From Pelagibacterium sp. (GTDB lineage Bacteria; Pseudomonadota; Alphaproteobacteria; Rhizobiales; Devosiaceae), in contig PBNW01000002.1 in NCBI GenBank assembly GCA_002723255.1, forward strand, positions 1-64,000: a stretch of 64,000 nt of DNA, in the 5' to 3' direction. The position numbers and the translations under genes were made by a program. Positions 28,071-35,594 of this stretch are shown one piece after another. The notes beneath the pieces were generated by a model. The model was not told the DNA's origin. It made no database searches and worked only from the letters and a program-made list of their open reading frames with translations. Within the stretch, counting starts at the first letter, position 1; every line of letters begins with the position of its first letter.

Positions 28071-28205
28071 ATGCGCAAAATTCTTGCTGTACTTGCATTG
28101 CCACTATTGTTGGCGGCTGCCGCATGCGACATGCCGCCATCCGAAGACGGCGGGGTTCCCACTGCTGCGACAAGCATGACGTCGGCGCCGGGCCCGCAAG
28201 GGTAA
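28071..28205 (+). CDS. Tiny predicted lipoprotein (44 residues)
   Basis: MRKILAVLALPLLLAAAACD is a lipoprotein signal with lipobox AAAC and modified Cys19; the mature peptide is only about 26 residues (DMPPSEDGGVPTAATSMTS ending PGPQG). A GGGAGAG ribosome site lies 7 nt before ATG 28071. Function unknown; it may be an entericidin-like or orphan outer-membrane anchor. Confidence 0.65.
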   Translation: MRKILAVLALPLLLAAAACDMPPSEDGGVPTAATSMTSAPGPQG

Positions 28206-28361
28206 CTGGCATCGAACGGAAAGGGGTGTCGGGGCAGATGCTCCTTTCTGTGACGTCCGGCGTTGGACACGGAGGTGTTGCAGATTTGTCGCGGTCCCGG
28301 CCAGGATCGCTTAAAAGCCGCAATCGGGCCGTCATGGGGCGGAATTATGGTGAGAGAAGTT

Positions 28362-28378
28362 TTAACCCTTGTGGTTAA
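28362..28378. promoter_or_regulatory. Inverted repeat TTAACC-N5-GGTTAA before the L,D-transpeptidase gene
   Basis: The 17-bp palindrome (28362-28378) is 41 nt upstream of ATG 28419. It resembles the TTAA-containing sites of CtrA, but the spacing between the TTAA halves is 9, not the consensus 7, so assignment to CtrA is doubtful. It could be an operator for another regulator. Confidence 0.3.
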
Positions 28379-28418
28379 TTATTGCTCACGTTGTTGATTC
28401 TTGCCTGGGTAGCTATCG

Positions 28419-29054
28419 ATGAGCCTGACACGCCGCGGATTTCTTGTAGGGCTTCCGCTTTTTCTGGCTGCGTGTTCAACGCGCACCTCTTCTTCCGTTT
28501 CTTCCATGTCCATGGTCAATGCTTACGGGCCCGTGACCGATGAGCCGTTTCCGCTTGCCGCGCTGAACGCACGGCTCATAAAGCCGGAGTTGCGGCGGCA
28601 GCGCGTAGATTATGAGACCAACCATCCCAAGGGCACTATCGTCGTCGATACGCCCGCCCGCTTCCTTTACCTTGTCGAAGATGAGGGCAAGGCGATGCGT
28701 TATGGCGTCGGTGTCGGACGCGAAGGGCTTGCGCTACGCGGCAATGCCTATATCGGGCGCAAGGCGGAATGGCCGAGCTGGACACCCACCGCAAACATGC
28801 TGCGCCGCGATCCCGAGGCCAACGGGCCTTATCGCAACGGCATGGCGGGCGGGCCGAACAATCCTTTGGGAGCCCGTGCGCTTTATCTTTACCGGAGCGG
28901 CGGGGACACGATGTTCCGTATCCACGGCACCAACCAGCCGCAATCGATCGGGCTGGCGATGTCGTCGGGCTGCATTCGCATGCTCAATCACGATATCATC
29001 GACCTTTACGAGCGCGTGCCCTCGGGTACCCGCGTGGTGGTCATCCAGGCCTAA
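28419..29054 (+). CDS. L,D-transpeptidase (YkuD domain) lipoprotein
   Basis: A 211-residue envelope enzyme that makes 3-3 cross-links in peptidoglycan or attaches proteins to it. The N-terminus MSLTRRGFLVGLPLFLAACS combines a Tat-like RR with lipobox LAAC. The YkuD domain begins near GTIVVDTPARFLYLV; the catalytic motif is HGTNQPQSIGLAMSSGCIRM with the nucleophilic Cys. It ends in a terminator that also encodes the end of the convergent mpg gene. Confidence 0.9.
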   Translation: MSLTRRGFLVGLPLFLAACSTRTSSSVSSMSMVNAYGPVTDEPFPLAALNARLIKPELRRQRVDYETNHPKGTIVVDTPARFLYLVEDEGKAMRYGVGVGREGLALRGNAYIGRKAEWPSWTPTANMLRRDPEANGPYRNGMAGGPNNPLGARALYLYRSGGDTMFRIHGTNQPQSIGLAMSSGCIRMLNHDIIDLYERVPSGTRVVVIQA

Positions 29055-29077
29055 AGCCTGATCCAATCAGATTTCGC

Positions 29078-29109
29078 ACGGCTCCTCAGACCTCTGAGGA
29101 GCCGTTTTT
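29078..29109 (+). terminator. Bidirectional-type terminator shared by ldt and the mpg C-terminus
   Basis: ACGGCTCCTCAGA (29078-29090) pairs with TCTGAGGAGCCGT (29093-29105), a 13-bp stem, followed by TTTTT. The stop codon of mpg (29086-29088) lies inside it, so the hairpin also encodes the last residues GSSEV of the glycosylase. Confidence 0.85.
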
Positions 29110-29670
29110 CGTGAAAGGCTTGCTCAAATATTTGCTGCCGGGCAGTCCGAACCGCCAGGGCAGGTCGACGGCTTTGGTAATGCCGATGCGCGGGCCGGTG
29201 AGGATCGGCCCCTCGACAGGGGCCGGGGTGAAGCTGAAAGGCGGATCGGACAAGGGACGGTCGTTGTGGCTAAGATCGATGCCGAGCGCCTGTGTCAGCC
29301 GTCCTGGACCCGCGCAGAGCTTTCGCGTGTCCAAGAGGCCGCGCCGGCCGACCATCTCCTCTATTCCCTCGACAGGCACGAGCGCGCGGATGAGGACGGC
29401 ACTGCCGGGACGGCACACGAAATTGACGCACCAGTGGATGCCATAGCTGAGATAGACATAGACGGTGCCCGGTCTGCCAAACATCGGCTTGTTGCGGGGC
29501 GTGGGGCCGCGAAAACTGTGCGACGCGGGTTCGTCCCGAGTGTAGGCCTCGGTCTCGACAATAGTGCCGCCGATGCCATCGACCAGAAATCGGGCTCCGA
29601 TCAGGCGTTTGGCGACGGCCACAGCGTCGTCGTCGAAATAGTGCTTGATGGAGGACGGGTCGGCGGCCAT
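29086..29670 (-). CDS. mpg: 3-methyladenine DNA glycosylase (AAG/MPG family)
   Basis: Excises alkylated purines in base excision repair. In 194 residues it has the MPG core: the catalytic Glu in TIVETEAYTRDEPASHSFRG, KPMFGRPGTVYVYLSYGIHW and GPGRLTQALGIDLSHN. The start ATG 29670 has GAGG-like context upstream. The C-terminus is encoded by the terminator of the neighbouring gene. Confidence 0.92.
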   Translation of the reverse strand: MAADPSSIKHYFDDDAVAVAKRLIGARFLVDGIGGTIVETEAYTRDEPASHSFRGPTPRNKPMFGRPGTVYVYLSYGIHWCVNFVCRPGSAVLIRALVPVEGIEEMVGRRGLLDTRKLCAGPGRLTQALGIDLSHNDRPLSDPPFSFTPAPVEGPILTGPRIGITKAVDLPWRFGLPGSKYLSKPFTKNGSSEV

Positions 29671-29684
29671 GGGCCTAGATAGCC

Positions 29685-30467
29685 TCAGGTATCGAGGATT
29701 GCAAAGCCGGCCCCGCTGTTTGTGCAGCCGATCAGCCTGACAGTGTTGCGCCCTTCGTTCTTGGCGGCATAGAGCCGCTCGTCGGCCAGCTTGAACAAGT
29801 CCTCAAAGCCGGTGCGGCGATCGAACACCACGCCGCCGACGCTCACAGAAAGCTGATGGCGATGACCATCGGCAACGAAGGCCAGCTTTTCGACGGCGCG
29901 GCGGAGCCGCTCGGCCACGGTCTCGGCGCCATAGCGGTCGACAACGGGCAGGAAGACGCCGAACTCCTCGCCGCCCAGCCGCCCCACATTGTCGCCGGCG
30001 CGCACCGAGGAGCGGATGGCCCGGGCGATCAGGGTCAGGGCGATATCGCCATTGTGATGACCGAAGCGATCGTTGACCTGCTTGAAATTGTCGGCGTCGA
30101 TGATGAGCAAGGCGCCGTGGACGTGATCGCCCTGAGGGACCAGTGCTTCGAGCCGCGCTTCGACCAGTGCCGTAAAGGCAGTCCGGTTGAGGCAATTGGT
30201 CAGCCCGTCGGTGGCGGCGAGAAGGCTGAGCTGGCGGTTGGCAGACGCCAACTCGCGCAGCTTGAGAGAAAAATAGAAAAAGAACGGTGCGGCCAGCCCG
30301 AGTGGCACGACGATGGCCGCAAAGACAGCGCGGATCTGAATTTCCATGGGAAAGGCCGCAAATGTCACGACGTTGTAACCGAGCGCCACCAGAACGCAGA
30401 ATAGCGGGCCGCAAACCGTCCACCCGGCGATGGGCCATCCTTTGAGCCTAGGGCCACCGATACGCAT
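29685..30467 (-). CDS. Membrane-anchored diguanylate cyclase (GGDEF)
   Basis: Makes cyclic di-GMP. Of 260 residues, two hydrophobic helices at the N-terminus (VCGPLFCVLVALGYNVVTF and AVFAAIVVPLGLAAPFFFYF) precede a short coiled link and the GGDEF domain: LTNCLNRTAF, DADNFKQVNDRFGHHNGD and active GGEEF. An inhibitory I-site RAGD sits five residues before GGEEF. ATG 30467 has GGAGG six bases upstream. Input signal unknown. Confidence 0.93.
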   Translation of the reverse strand: MRIGGPRLKGWPIAGWTVCGPLFCVLVALGYNVVTFAAFPMEIQIRAVFAAIVVPLGLAAPFFFYFSLKLRELASANRQLSLLAATDGLTNCLNRTAFTALVEARLEALVPQGDHVHGALLIIDADNFKQVNDRFGHHNGDIALTLIARAIRSSVRAGDNVGRLGGEEFGVFLPVVDRYGAETVAERLRRAVEKLAFVADGHRHQLSVSVGGVVFDRRTGFEDLFKLADERLYAAKNEGRNTVRLIGCTNSGAGFAILDT

Positions 30468-30670
30468 TCCAGCCTCCGTTGCATGGAGCAACGTGATGGG
30501 TATGACGATAAGGTCGCCCTTATATGGCTTTAGGCTAAACTACTTAGCGGGCGGCGGTGGCGGGCAGCTGCCATGCGATTGCGCTGTGGCAAATGGCAGG
30601 CGGATGGGTTACGCCATAGCCAGGAACCAAGAGTCGCGCGCCCTGCGCAATAACCGGGAAGGAGAGTTGC

Positions 30671-32080
30671 ATGGAAGACGCTGCATCGACCGGGCCGGAA
30701 CCCGACGAAATTCCCGAAACCATCTATGACGAGAACGGCCGGCTCCGTTCCGATTGGTACGAGGCGCTGCGCGCCGAGATCGACACAGGGGATGCCGAGG
30801 CTCTGCGCAAGCGTATGGAGCCGCTCCATGAATCGGAAACCGGCGACGTCATCGAGGCGCTGCCGGCTGATGATCGGGTGCGGCTGGTCATGCTGCTGGG
30901 CCATGCCTTCGATTATTCGGCGCTGACCGAGGTCGACGATTCGGTTCGTATCGAGCTGATGGAAGAATTGCCAAATGCCGAGATCGCGCGCGGCGTCGCC
31001 GATCTCGACAATGACGATGCCGTTTATATTCTCGAGGATATCGATGCTGCGGACCGGGACGAAATTCTGGCCCAGATGCCGGCTTTCGATCGCATCTCGC
31101 TCAAACGAAGCCTGGATTTCCCCGAAGATTCCGCCGGACGGCGGATGCAGACCGAATTCATTGCCATTCCGCCGTTCTGGACGGTAGGGCAAACCATCGA
31201 CTATCTGCGGACCAATGACGATCTGCCCGACGATTTTTATCAGATCTATGTCGTAGATCCCGGGTTCAACCTGCTTGGCACCATCCCGCTCGACCGCATT
31301 CTTCGAGTTCAGCAGGCGACACGCATCGAAGAGATCATGAACACCCAGATCCGCCAGATCGATGCTACGCTCGATCAGGAAGAGGCGGCGCGCATCTTCG
31401 AGCGCTACGATCAGATCGAAGTCGCCGTGGTCGATGAGAGCAAGCGGTTGGTGGGCGTCCTGACGATCGACGATATCGTTGACGTCATCAATGAAGAAGC
31501 CAACGAGGATATCCATCGTCTCGGCGGTGTGGGTGACGAAGACATTTCGCGCACGGTGCCCGGCGTTGTGCGCAGCCGGGCGACGTGGCTGCTGGTCAAT
31601 CTGGGCACCGCCACGCTGGCGTCGCTGGTCATCGGGCTCTTTGACGGCACCATCGAGCAGATGGTTGCTCTGGCGGTTCTTATGCCCATCGTTGCTTCGA
31701 TGGGCGGGGTTGCAGGCACGCAGACCATGACGGTCACCGTTCGGGCCATATCGCAAAGGGAACTCGACAGGAACAACGCCTGGCGGCTGATCCGACGCGA
31801 ATTGCTCGTCGGGCTGACCAACGGTGTGATCTTTGCGGTGCTCCTCGGGGTGATCACCGGGTTCCGGTTTGCCAACCCGGCGCTCGGGATGGTGATCGGC
31901 TTGGCCATGGTGGTCAACATGATCGTTGCCGGGGGCTGCGGAATTCTCATCCCGATGCTTCTCAACAGGCTTAAGATCGATCCGGCCGTGGCCTCCTCGA
32001 CCTTTGTGATGACCTTTACCGATGTGATCGGCTTTTTCGCCTTCCTGACCCTGGCGGGCTGGTGGTTCGGACTGTTCTGA
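30671..32080 (+). CDS. mgtE: Magnesium transporter MgtE
   Basis: A 469-residue Mg2+ channel of the inner membrane. Order: N-terminal helical superhelix domain (DVIEALPADDRVRLVMLLGH), a CBS pair (about 150-275) and five transmembrane helices with MPIVASMGGVAGTQTMTVTV and MIVAGGCGILIPMLLNRLKI, and the final DVIGFFAFLTLAGWWFG. Mg2+ binding by the N/CBS domains closes the channel in known homologues. GGAGAG precedes ATG 30671. The upstream leader (about 180 nt) shows no riboswitch I recognise. Confidence 0.96.
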   Translation: MEDAASTGPEPDEIPETIYDENGRLRSDWYEALRAEIDTGDAEALRKRMEPLHESETGDVIEALPADDRVRLVMLLGHAFDYSALTEVDDSVRIELMEELPNAEIARGVADLDNDDAVYILEDIDAADRDEILAQMPAFDRISLKRSLDFPEDSAGRRMQTEFIAIPPFWTVGQTIDYLRTNDDLPDDFYQIYVVDPGFNLLGTIPLDRILRVQQATRIEEIMNTQIRQIDATLDQEEAARIFERYDQIEVAVVDESKRLVGVLTIDDIVDVINEEANEDIHRLGGVGDEDISRTVPGVVRSRATWLLVNLGTATLASLVIGLFDGTIEQMVALAVLMPIVASMGGVAGTQTMTVTVRAISQRELDRNNAWRLIRRELLVGLTNGVIFAVLLGVITGFRFANPALGMVIGLAMVVNMIVAGGCGILIPMLLNRLKIDPAVASSTFVMTFTDVIGFFAFLTLAGWWFGLF

Positions 32081-32144
32081 GTGCGATTCGCCCGTCATGC
32101 GAATATTGCAAGTGAGATTTGCGCGAATGTGGCTCAATCATGGC

Positions 32145-32173
32145 TTGCGGAACCGGCTTTGGGTAGTTAATTA
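32145..32173 (+). promoter_or_regulatory. Predicted promoter of the 33-residue small protein unit
   Basis: TTGCGG (32145-32150) and TAATTA (32168-32173) are separated by 17 nt. Transcription would start near 32180, just before a hairpin and the small ORF at 32236. Confidence 0.45.
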
Positions 32174-32186
32174 GGCGTTACCGGTG

Positions 32187-32214
32187 AGTGGCGGCAATCG
32201 CGCTCGCCGCTTTT
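32187..32214 (+). terminator. Hairpin with T-run: mgtE terminator or leader attenuator
   Basis: AGTGGCG (32187-32193) pairs with CGCCGCT (32205-32211) with one G-U, followed by TTTT. It may end the mgtE transcript. As it also lies in the predicted leader of the 33-residue ORF, 12 nt before its ribosome site, it could instead act as an attenuator. Confidence 0.5.
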
Positions 32215-32235
32215 GCAACAGCGCAAGGAGCTTGC

Positions 32236-32337
32236 ATGCGTAGCCAATCCAAGGCCGTATGCTGGCGGGCTGCAAGTTGGACATGTGTCGGCTTGATCTC
32301 GCTCGGTTTCATTGTCTCTGTCATTGCTGGCGCCTGA
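32236..32337 (+). CDS. Small hydrophobic protein (33 residues)
   Basis: ATG 32236 is preceded at 5-nt spacing by AAGGAG, the best ribosome site in the neighbourhood. The peptide is MRSQSKAVCWRAASWTCVGL followed by ISLGFIVSVIAGA: a basic N-terminus and one hydrophobic helix, so a predicted inner-membrane peptide. The KAxxWR pattern at residues 6-11 loosely recalls the start of DUF2061 proteins, but the rest of that domain is absent. A terminator follows 36 nt after the stop. Function unknown. Confidence 0.55.
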   Translation: MRSQSKAVCWRAASWTCVGLISLGFIVSVIAGA

Positions 32338-32373
32338 TACGGCCTTTCGGCAACAGACAGATTCATATACGAC

Positions 32374-32411
32374 AATGGGGTGCCCGGAAACGGTCGCCCC
32401 ATTTTCTTTTT
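32374..32411 (+). terminator. Terminator after the 33-residue ORF
   Basis: AATGGGG (32374-32380) pairs with CCCCATT (32397-32403), a perfect 7-bp stem around a 16-nt loop, followed by TTCTTTTT. It ends the small unit just before the DUF1489 gene; read-through may feed that gene. Confidence 0.7.
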
Positions 32412-32423
32412 GGGTGGTTCCCC

Positions 32424-32846
32424 ATGCATATCATCAAGCTTTGTGTTGGCGTTTCCTCGGTGGAGGAGTTGATCGAATGGCGCGCGCTGCGCCGCGAGCA
32501 AGGCTTCGGACGCCCCGACGGGCTTAATGTCCATCGCACCCGCATGGTGCCCAAAAGGGCCGACGAGATCGTGGGACAGGGATCGTTATACTGGGTTATT
32601 GCCGGTGCGGTGCGTGCGCGTCAGGCGATTGCCGACCTCAAGGCTGAAACCGACGGGGAGGGGCGGTCGTGTTGCGACATTCTTCTTGAGCCCGAGCTGA
32701 TCCGCACGGCGCCTTATCCGCGTCGGCCATTTCAGGGCTGGCGCTACCTGCAGGCCAAGGATGCGCCACCCGATCTTGCCCGGGCGGGAGAGGAAACGCC
32801 GCCCGAAGGCATGGCCGAAGAGCTGGCCCAACTGGGGCTGCTTTAA
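32424..32846 (+). CDS. DUF1489-family protein
   Basis: A 140-residue cytosolic protein of the alphaproteobacterial DUF1489 family, starting MHIIKLCVGVSSVEELIEWR and with TRMVPKRADEIVGQGSLYWV and RRPFQGWRYLQAKDAPPDL. Function unknown. The start ATG 32424 follows GGGTGG and lies 13 nt after a terminator. Confidence 0.88.
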   Translation: MHIIKLCVGVSSVEELIEWRALRREQGFGRPDGLNVHRTRMVPKRADEIVGQGSLYWVIAGAVRARQAIADLKAETDGEGRSCCDILLEPELIRTAPYPRRPFQGWRYLQAKDAPPDLARAGEETPPEGMAEELAQLGLL

Positions 32847-32884
32847 GCCGGTTCAATGGCCTCCTGCCTTAGTTGCCTGAAGCT

Positions 32885-32909
32885 GGAACTCCACAGACTC
32901 CATTCCGTT
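32885..32909 (+). promoter_or_regulatory. EcfG-type (general stress response) promoter of the PRC-barrel gene
   Basis: GGAAC (32885-32889), 16 nt, then CGTT (32906-32909): a perfect match to the consensus of the alphaproteobacterial general stress sigma factor EcfG (GGAAC-N16/17-CGTT), 35 nt before ATG 32944. PRC-barrel genes are typical EcfG targets. Confidence 0.8.
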
Positions 32910-32943
32910 GACTCCTCAGTGCAACCAGCGACGGAGATTTACA

Positions 32944-33345
32944 ATGGATTCGAGAACGGACAACGGGCTTGAAGCCCGCGATCTGGATCGCCGCGAAAGC
33001 GGCAATCTGATCGGGAGCGACAAGGTTGAAGGTACTGCGGTTTACAGCCTGGCCAATGACAAGATCGGCACCATCGAACGGGTCATGATCGACAAGGTCA
33101 GCGGCAAGGTTGGCTATGCGGTTCTCAGCTTTGGCGGATTTCTGGGCATCGGGGACGACCATTACCCGATCCCGTGGGCCAAACTGACCTATGACGAAAG
33201 CATTGGCGGATACCGTACCGACATCTCCAAGGCAGACCTCGATGCCGCACCGCGCTACGAACCCGACGATGACTTTGCCTGGGATGACCGCCAGCGGGCC
33301 ATGGACATCTACACCTATTACGGGGTGCCCCCCTATTGGATTTGA
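32944..33345 (+). CDS. PRC-barrel domain protein, probable stress protein
   Basis: A 133-residue protein with one PRC-barrel: NLIGSDKVEGTAVYSLANDK, IGTIERVMIDKVSGKVGYAV and LGIGDDHYPIPWAKL. The C-terminal part is acidic/aromatic (DDDFAWDDRQRAMDIYTYYG). Such proteins are abundant under osmotic and desiccation stress but their molecular role is unknown. ATG 32944 has GGAG upstream; the EcfG promoter implies induction by stress. Confidence 0.88.
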   Translation: MDSRTDNGLEARDLDRRESGNLIGSDKVEGTAVYSLANDKIGTIERVMIDKVSGKVGYAVLSFGGFLGIGDDHYPIPWAKLTYDESIGGYRTDISKADLDAAPRYEPDDDFAWDDRQRAMDIYTYYGVPPYWI

Positions 33346-33373
33346 TCTGATCGGGCCATGTCTGCGATTCGAA

Positions 33374-33404
33374 ATGGCCAGCGCGGGCAAACTGGGCTGG
33401 TCAT
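33374..33404 (+). terminator. Weak hairpin after the PRC-barrel gene
   Basis: ATGGCCAGC (33374-33382) pairs with GCTGGTCAT (33396-33404) with one G-U; TCGTTTAT follows. It may terminate the PRC-barrel transcript before mipZ, but the T-run is poor. Confidence 0.35.
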
Positions 33405-33520
33405 TCGTTTATAAAATGTAAATCAAATACGAGCTAAGGTGGGGCGAACGCGCAAAATTCGTACTTGTGCGGGTTTTGTTAAGCACACAAGCTGTGCAAC
33501 GCTTTTGGGGGCAAGGGTTA

Positions 33521-33525
33521 GAGTC
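33521..33525 (+). promoter_or_regulatory. GANTC (CcrM) site at the mipZ start
   Basis: GAGTC lies 7 nt before the mipZ ATG. In Caulobacter, mipZ and other division genes are controlled by CcrM methylation and GcrA at GANTC sites near promoters. A single site can occur by chance. Confidence 0.3.
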
Positions 33526-33532
33526 GGATCAA

Positions 33533-34405
33533 ATGCAGCGATCGAACGCGCATGTTATCGTTCTGGGCAACGAAAAAGGCGGCTCGGGCAAGTCCACTAC
33601 GGCGATTCATCTTGCCGTCCACCTGCTTTATGAAGGCTTTCGCGTCGCCACGATCGACGCCGACAGCCGTCAGCACACGCTGACGACCTATGTGCGCAAT
33701 CGCCGGGAATGGGCGAATGCCCATGGTCTCAAGGTTCCCCACTCCACGCACTTTCACCTGCCGCAGGGCAGGGGTGACTCGCTTGAGAAAAATGCGGATA
33801 CCGAGTTCGAGATGTTTCGCCGGGCGGTGGCGGAAGTCGAAAGAGATGTTGACTATCTTATCATCGACACGCCCGGCTTTGACACCCACCTCACTCGCAT
33901 CGCCCACTCGCTGGCCGACACGCTGATTACCCCACTTAACGACAGTCTGATCGATCTGGATGTGATTGCCCGGATCGAACCTGACAGCGGTGCCTTGATC
34001 GAATTGAGTCATTATACGCGGCTGGTCCAACGCTCGCGCCGGGAGCGGCTGGCTATCGACGGGCGCACCATCGACTGGGTCATGGTGCGCAATCGCATCT
34101 CCATGCTCAATTCGCGTAACACGAGGCTGGTGCAGACCGGGCTGGAAAACGTTGCCGAGCGTGTCAGATGCCGTGTGTCCGACGGCATTGCCGAGCGGGT
34201 GATCTTCCGGTCGCTGTTTCCCATCGGCATGACGGTTTTCGATCCGCTCGACGCGGAGGCACTGGGGGGCATGCCGACCATGAGCCATATCGGGGCGCGG
34301 CAGGAATATCGGTTGCTGCTTGAAGCACTCAACCTGTTTTCGCGCCATCGGCGTACCGGTGAGCACAGTTCGCGCGATCAGCGTGTCCTGGCGGGAACGG
34401 TCTAG
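33533..34405 (+). CDS. mipZ: Division-plane positioning ATPase MipZ (ParA family)
   Basis: MipZ forms a gradient from the ParB-bound poles and blocks FtsZ assembly away from midcell. The 290-residue protein has the deviant Walker A GNEKGGSGKST at about residues 12-22 with both Lys residues, ATIDADSRQHTLTTY, the Walker B-like DYLIIDTPGFD and MipZ-specific DWVMVRNRISMLNSRNT and ARQEYRLLLEAL. ATG 33533 is used; an upstream in-frame start adds 22 residues without homology. parA/parB are not adjacent. Confidence 0.93.
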   Translation: MQRSNAHVIVLGNEKGGSGKSTTAIHLAVHLLYEGFRVATIDADSRQHTLTTYVRNRREWANAHGLKVPHSTHFHLPQGRGDSLEKNADTEFEMFRRAVAEVERDVDYLIIDTPGFDTHLTRIAHSLADTLITPLNDSLIDLDVIARIEPDSGALIELSHYTRLVQRSRRERLAIDGRTIDWVMVRNRISMLNSRNTRLVQTGLENVAERVRCRVSDGIAERVIFRSLFPIGMTVFDPLDAEALGGMPTMSHIGARQEYRLLLEALNLFSRHRRTGEHSSRDQRVLAGTV

Positions 34406-34417
34406 GCGCGGGCCTTC

Positions 34418-35197
34418 TCAGATCAGCAGCGATTGCGCCCCATCGATCCAGATGGGCGTTCCCGTGATGTGCCTTGAGGCATCCGAGGCCAGAAAGCAGA
34501 CCAGATCTGCAACGTCCTCGGCTTTGCCGGGGGCACCGTCCGTCAGCGGAATGTCTCCATCGGGGTAGTGGGCGGGTTCGGCTGCTTTTTCCACATTGCG
34601 GCGCTCGGTGTTCTCATCGATCTGGCTTTCGATGGCGCCGGGGCAGATGGCGTTAACGCGGATGCGGTGCTTGGCAAGCTCGAGCGCGGCCATCTGGGCG
34701 AGGGCGAGCTGACCGGCCTTTGTTGTGGAATAGGCGGACGCGCCGGCCGTGGTGAAGGTCCGCGTTCCATTGATGGAGGAGGTTATGACGATCGATCCTC
34801 CGTGCGCCTTCATCAGGGGCACGGCGTGATGGAGGGTTAGAAACGTGCCGCGCAGATTGACATTGATGGTCCGGTCCCAGTCGTCGACCGTCAGATCCTC
34901 GATTGGCGCCCAGGTGCCGTTTATGCCCGCATTGGCGAAAACGAAGTCGAGCCGTCCGAACGTCTCGGTGATCTGATCGAATGCTCCCTGCATGTCGGCG
35001 ACATCGGAGATGTCGGCATAGAGGGGAAGGGCCTTGCGCCCCAATCGGTTGATTTCAAGGGCGACGGCGTCGACCTCTTCCATCGTACGGCTCAGAAGGG
35101 CGATGTCGGCGCCCTCGGCAGCCAGCTTGAGGGCGCTGGCCTTGCCCAATCCCGAACCGCCGCCGGTCACCAGAGCGATCTTGCCTGTGAGTGCCAT
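34418..35197 (-). CDS. SDR-family NAD(P)-dependent oxidoreductase
   Basis: A classical short-chain dehydrogenase of 259 residues. Cofactor motif TGGGSGLGKAS (about 10-20), NAG motif FVFANAGINGTW, catalytic Ser in SSINGTRTF and YxxxK in YSTTKAGQLALAQ are complete. Substrate unknown. ATG 35197 has GGAGG upstream. It converges with mipZ (12 nt apart) and follows the unknown 93-residue gene. Confidence 0.88.
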   Translation of the reverse strand: MALTGKIALVTGGGSGLGKASALKLAAEGADIALLSRTMEEVDAVALEINRLGRKALPLYADISDVADMQGAFDQITETFGRLDFVFANAGINGTWAPIEDLTVDDWDRTINVNLRGTFLTLHHAVPLMKAHGGSIVITSSINGTRTFTTAGASAYSTTKAGQLALAQMAALELAKHRIRVNAICPGAIESQIDENTERRNVEKAAEPAHYPDGDIPLTDGAPGKAEDVADLVCFLASDASRHITGTPIWIDGAQSLLI

Positions 35198-35257
35198 GCC
35201 TGCCTCCGTTGCCAATACCTCAGGCAACGCAAGCAGGGGCAAGCGGTTCCGCTGACA

Positions 35258-35539
35258 CTAGTCTTCCTGGGGCATATACATGCGCAGGGCGCGGCGTCCG
35301 GCGGGATCGAAGACATCGACATCGACCGACACGCGGGGAAGGACCATGCGGCGTGTACGGGACGAAAGGGCCAGTACGACCGAGAGCATGTCCGACATGC
35401 GGCGGTGAACGGGCTTGTTTTCTCCCAGGCCGCGGGCCAGCAGGCGCAGGGACTGGACGCGAACCGCGTCATCGTCCGAGGCCAGTGGCGAGCGGGGCTG
35501 AAATTGGCCAAGCTCGGAAAGTCGTGTCATTTCGCTCAT
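35258..35539 (-). CDS. Unknown 93-residue protein
   Basis: I do not recognise this family. It starts MSEMTRLSELGQFQPRSPLA, has a helical middle (QSLRLLARGLGENKPVHRRM) and ends VDVDVFDPAGRRALRMYMPQ plus ED, which looks like a short beta hairpin. ATG 35539 has GGAG seven bases upstream, favouring real translation. It sits 55 nt after the carboxypeptidase and 60 nt before the SDR gene, same strand. Confidence 0.6.
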   Translation of the reverse strand: MSEMTRLSELGQFQPRSPLASDDDAVRVQSLRLLARGLGENKPVHRRMSDMLSVVLALSSRTRRMVLPRVSVDVDVFDPAGRRALRMYMPQED

Positions 35540-35594
35540 TGGGCTACTCCATACATCTGCGCCAATTGTCGAAGACCGTCGGTCGTCCTGTTTG

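Noticed and set aside
28362-28378. CtrA box upstream of the L,D-transpeptidase
   Set aside because: The TTAA halves are 9 nt apart instead of 7; kept only as a generic inverted repeat.
30492-30670. Mg2+ riboswitch in the mgtE leader
   Set aside because: The 180-nt leader has no M-box-like conserved features I can recognise.
30530-32137. 535-codon antisense ORF covering mgtE
   Set aside because: Shadow of mgtE, with no recognisable domain or ribosome site.
32236-32337. Reading the 33-residue peptide as a truncated DUF2061 protein
   Set aside because: Only a KAxxWR pattern matches; the downstream frames do not continue the domain.
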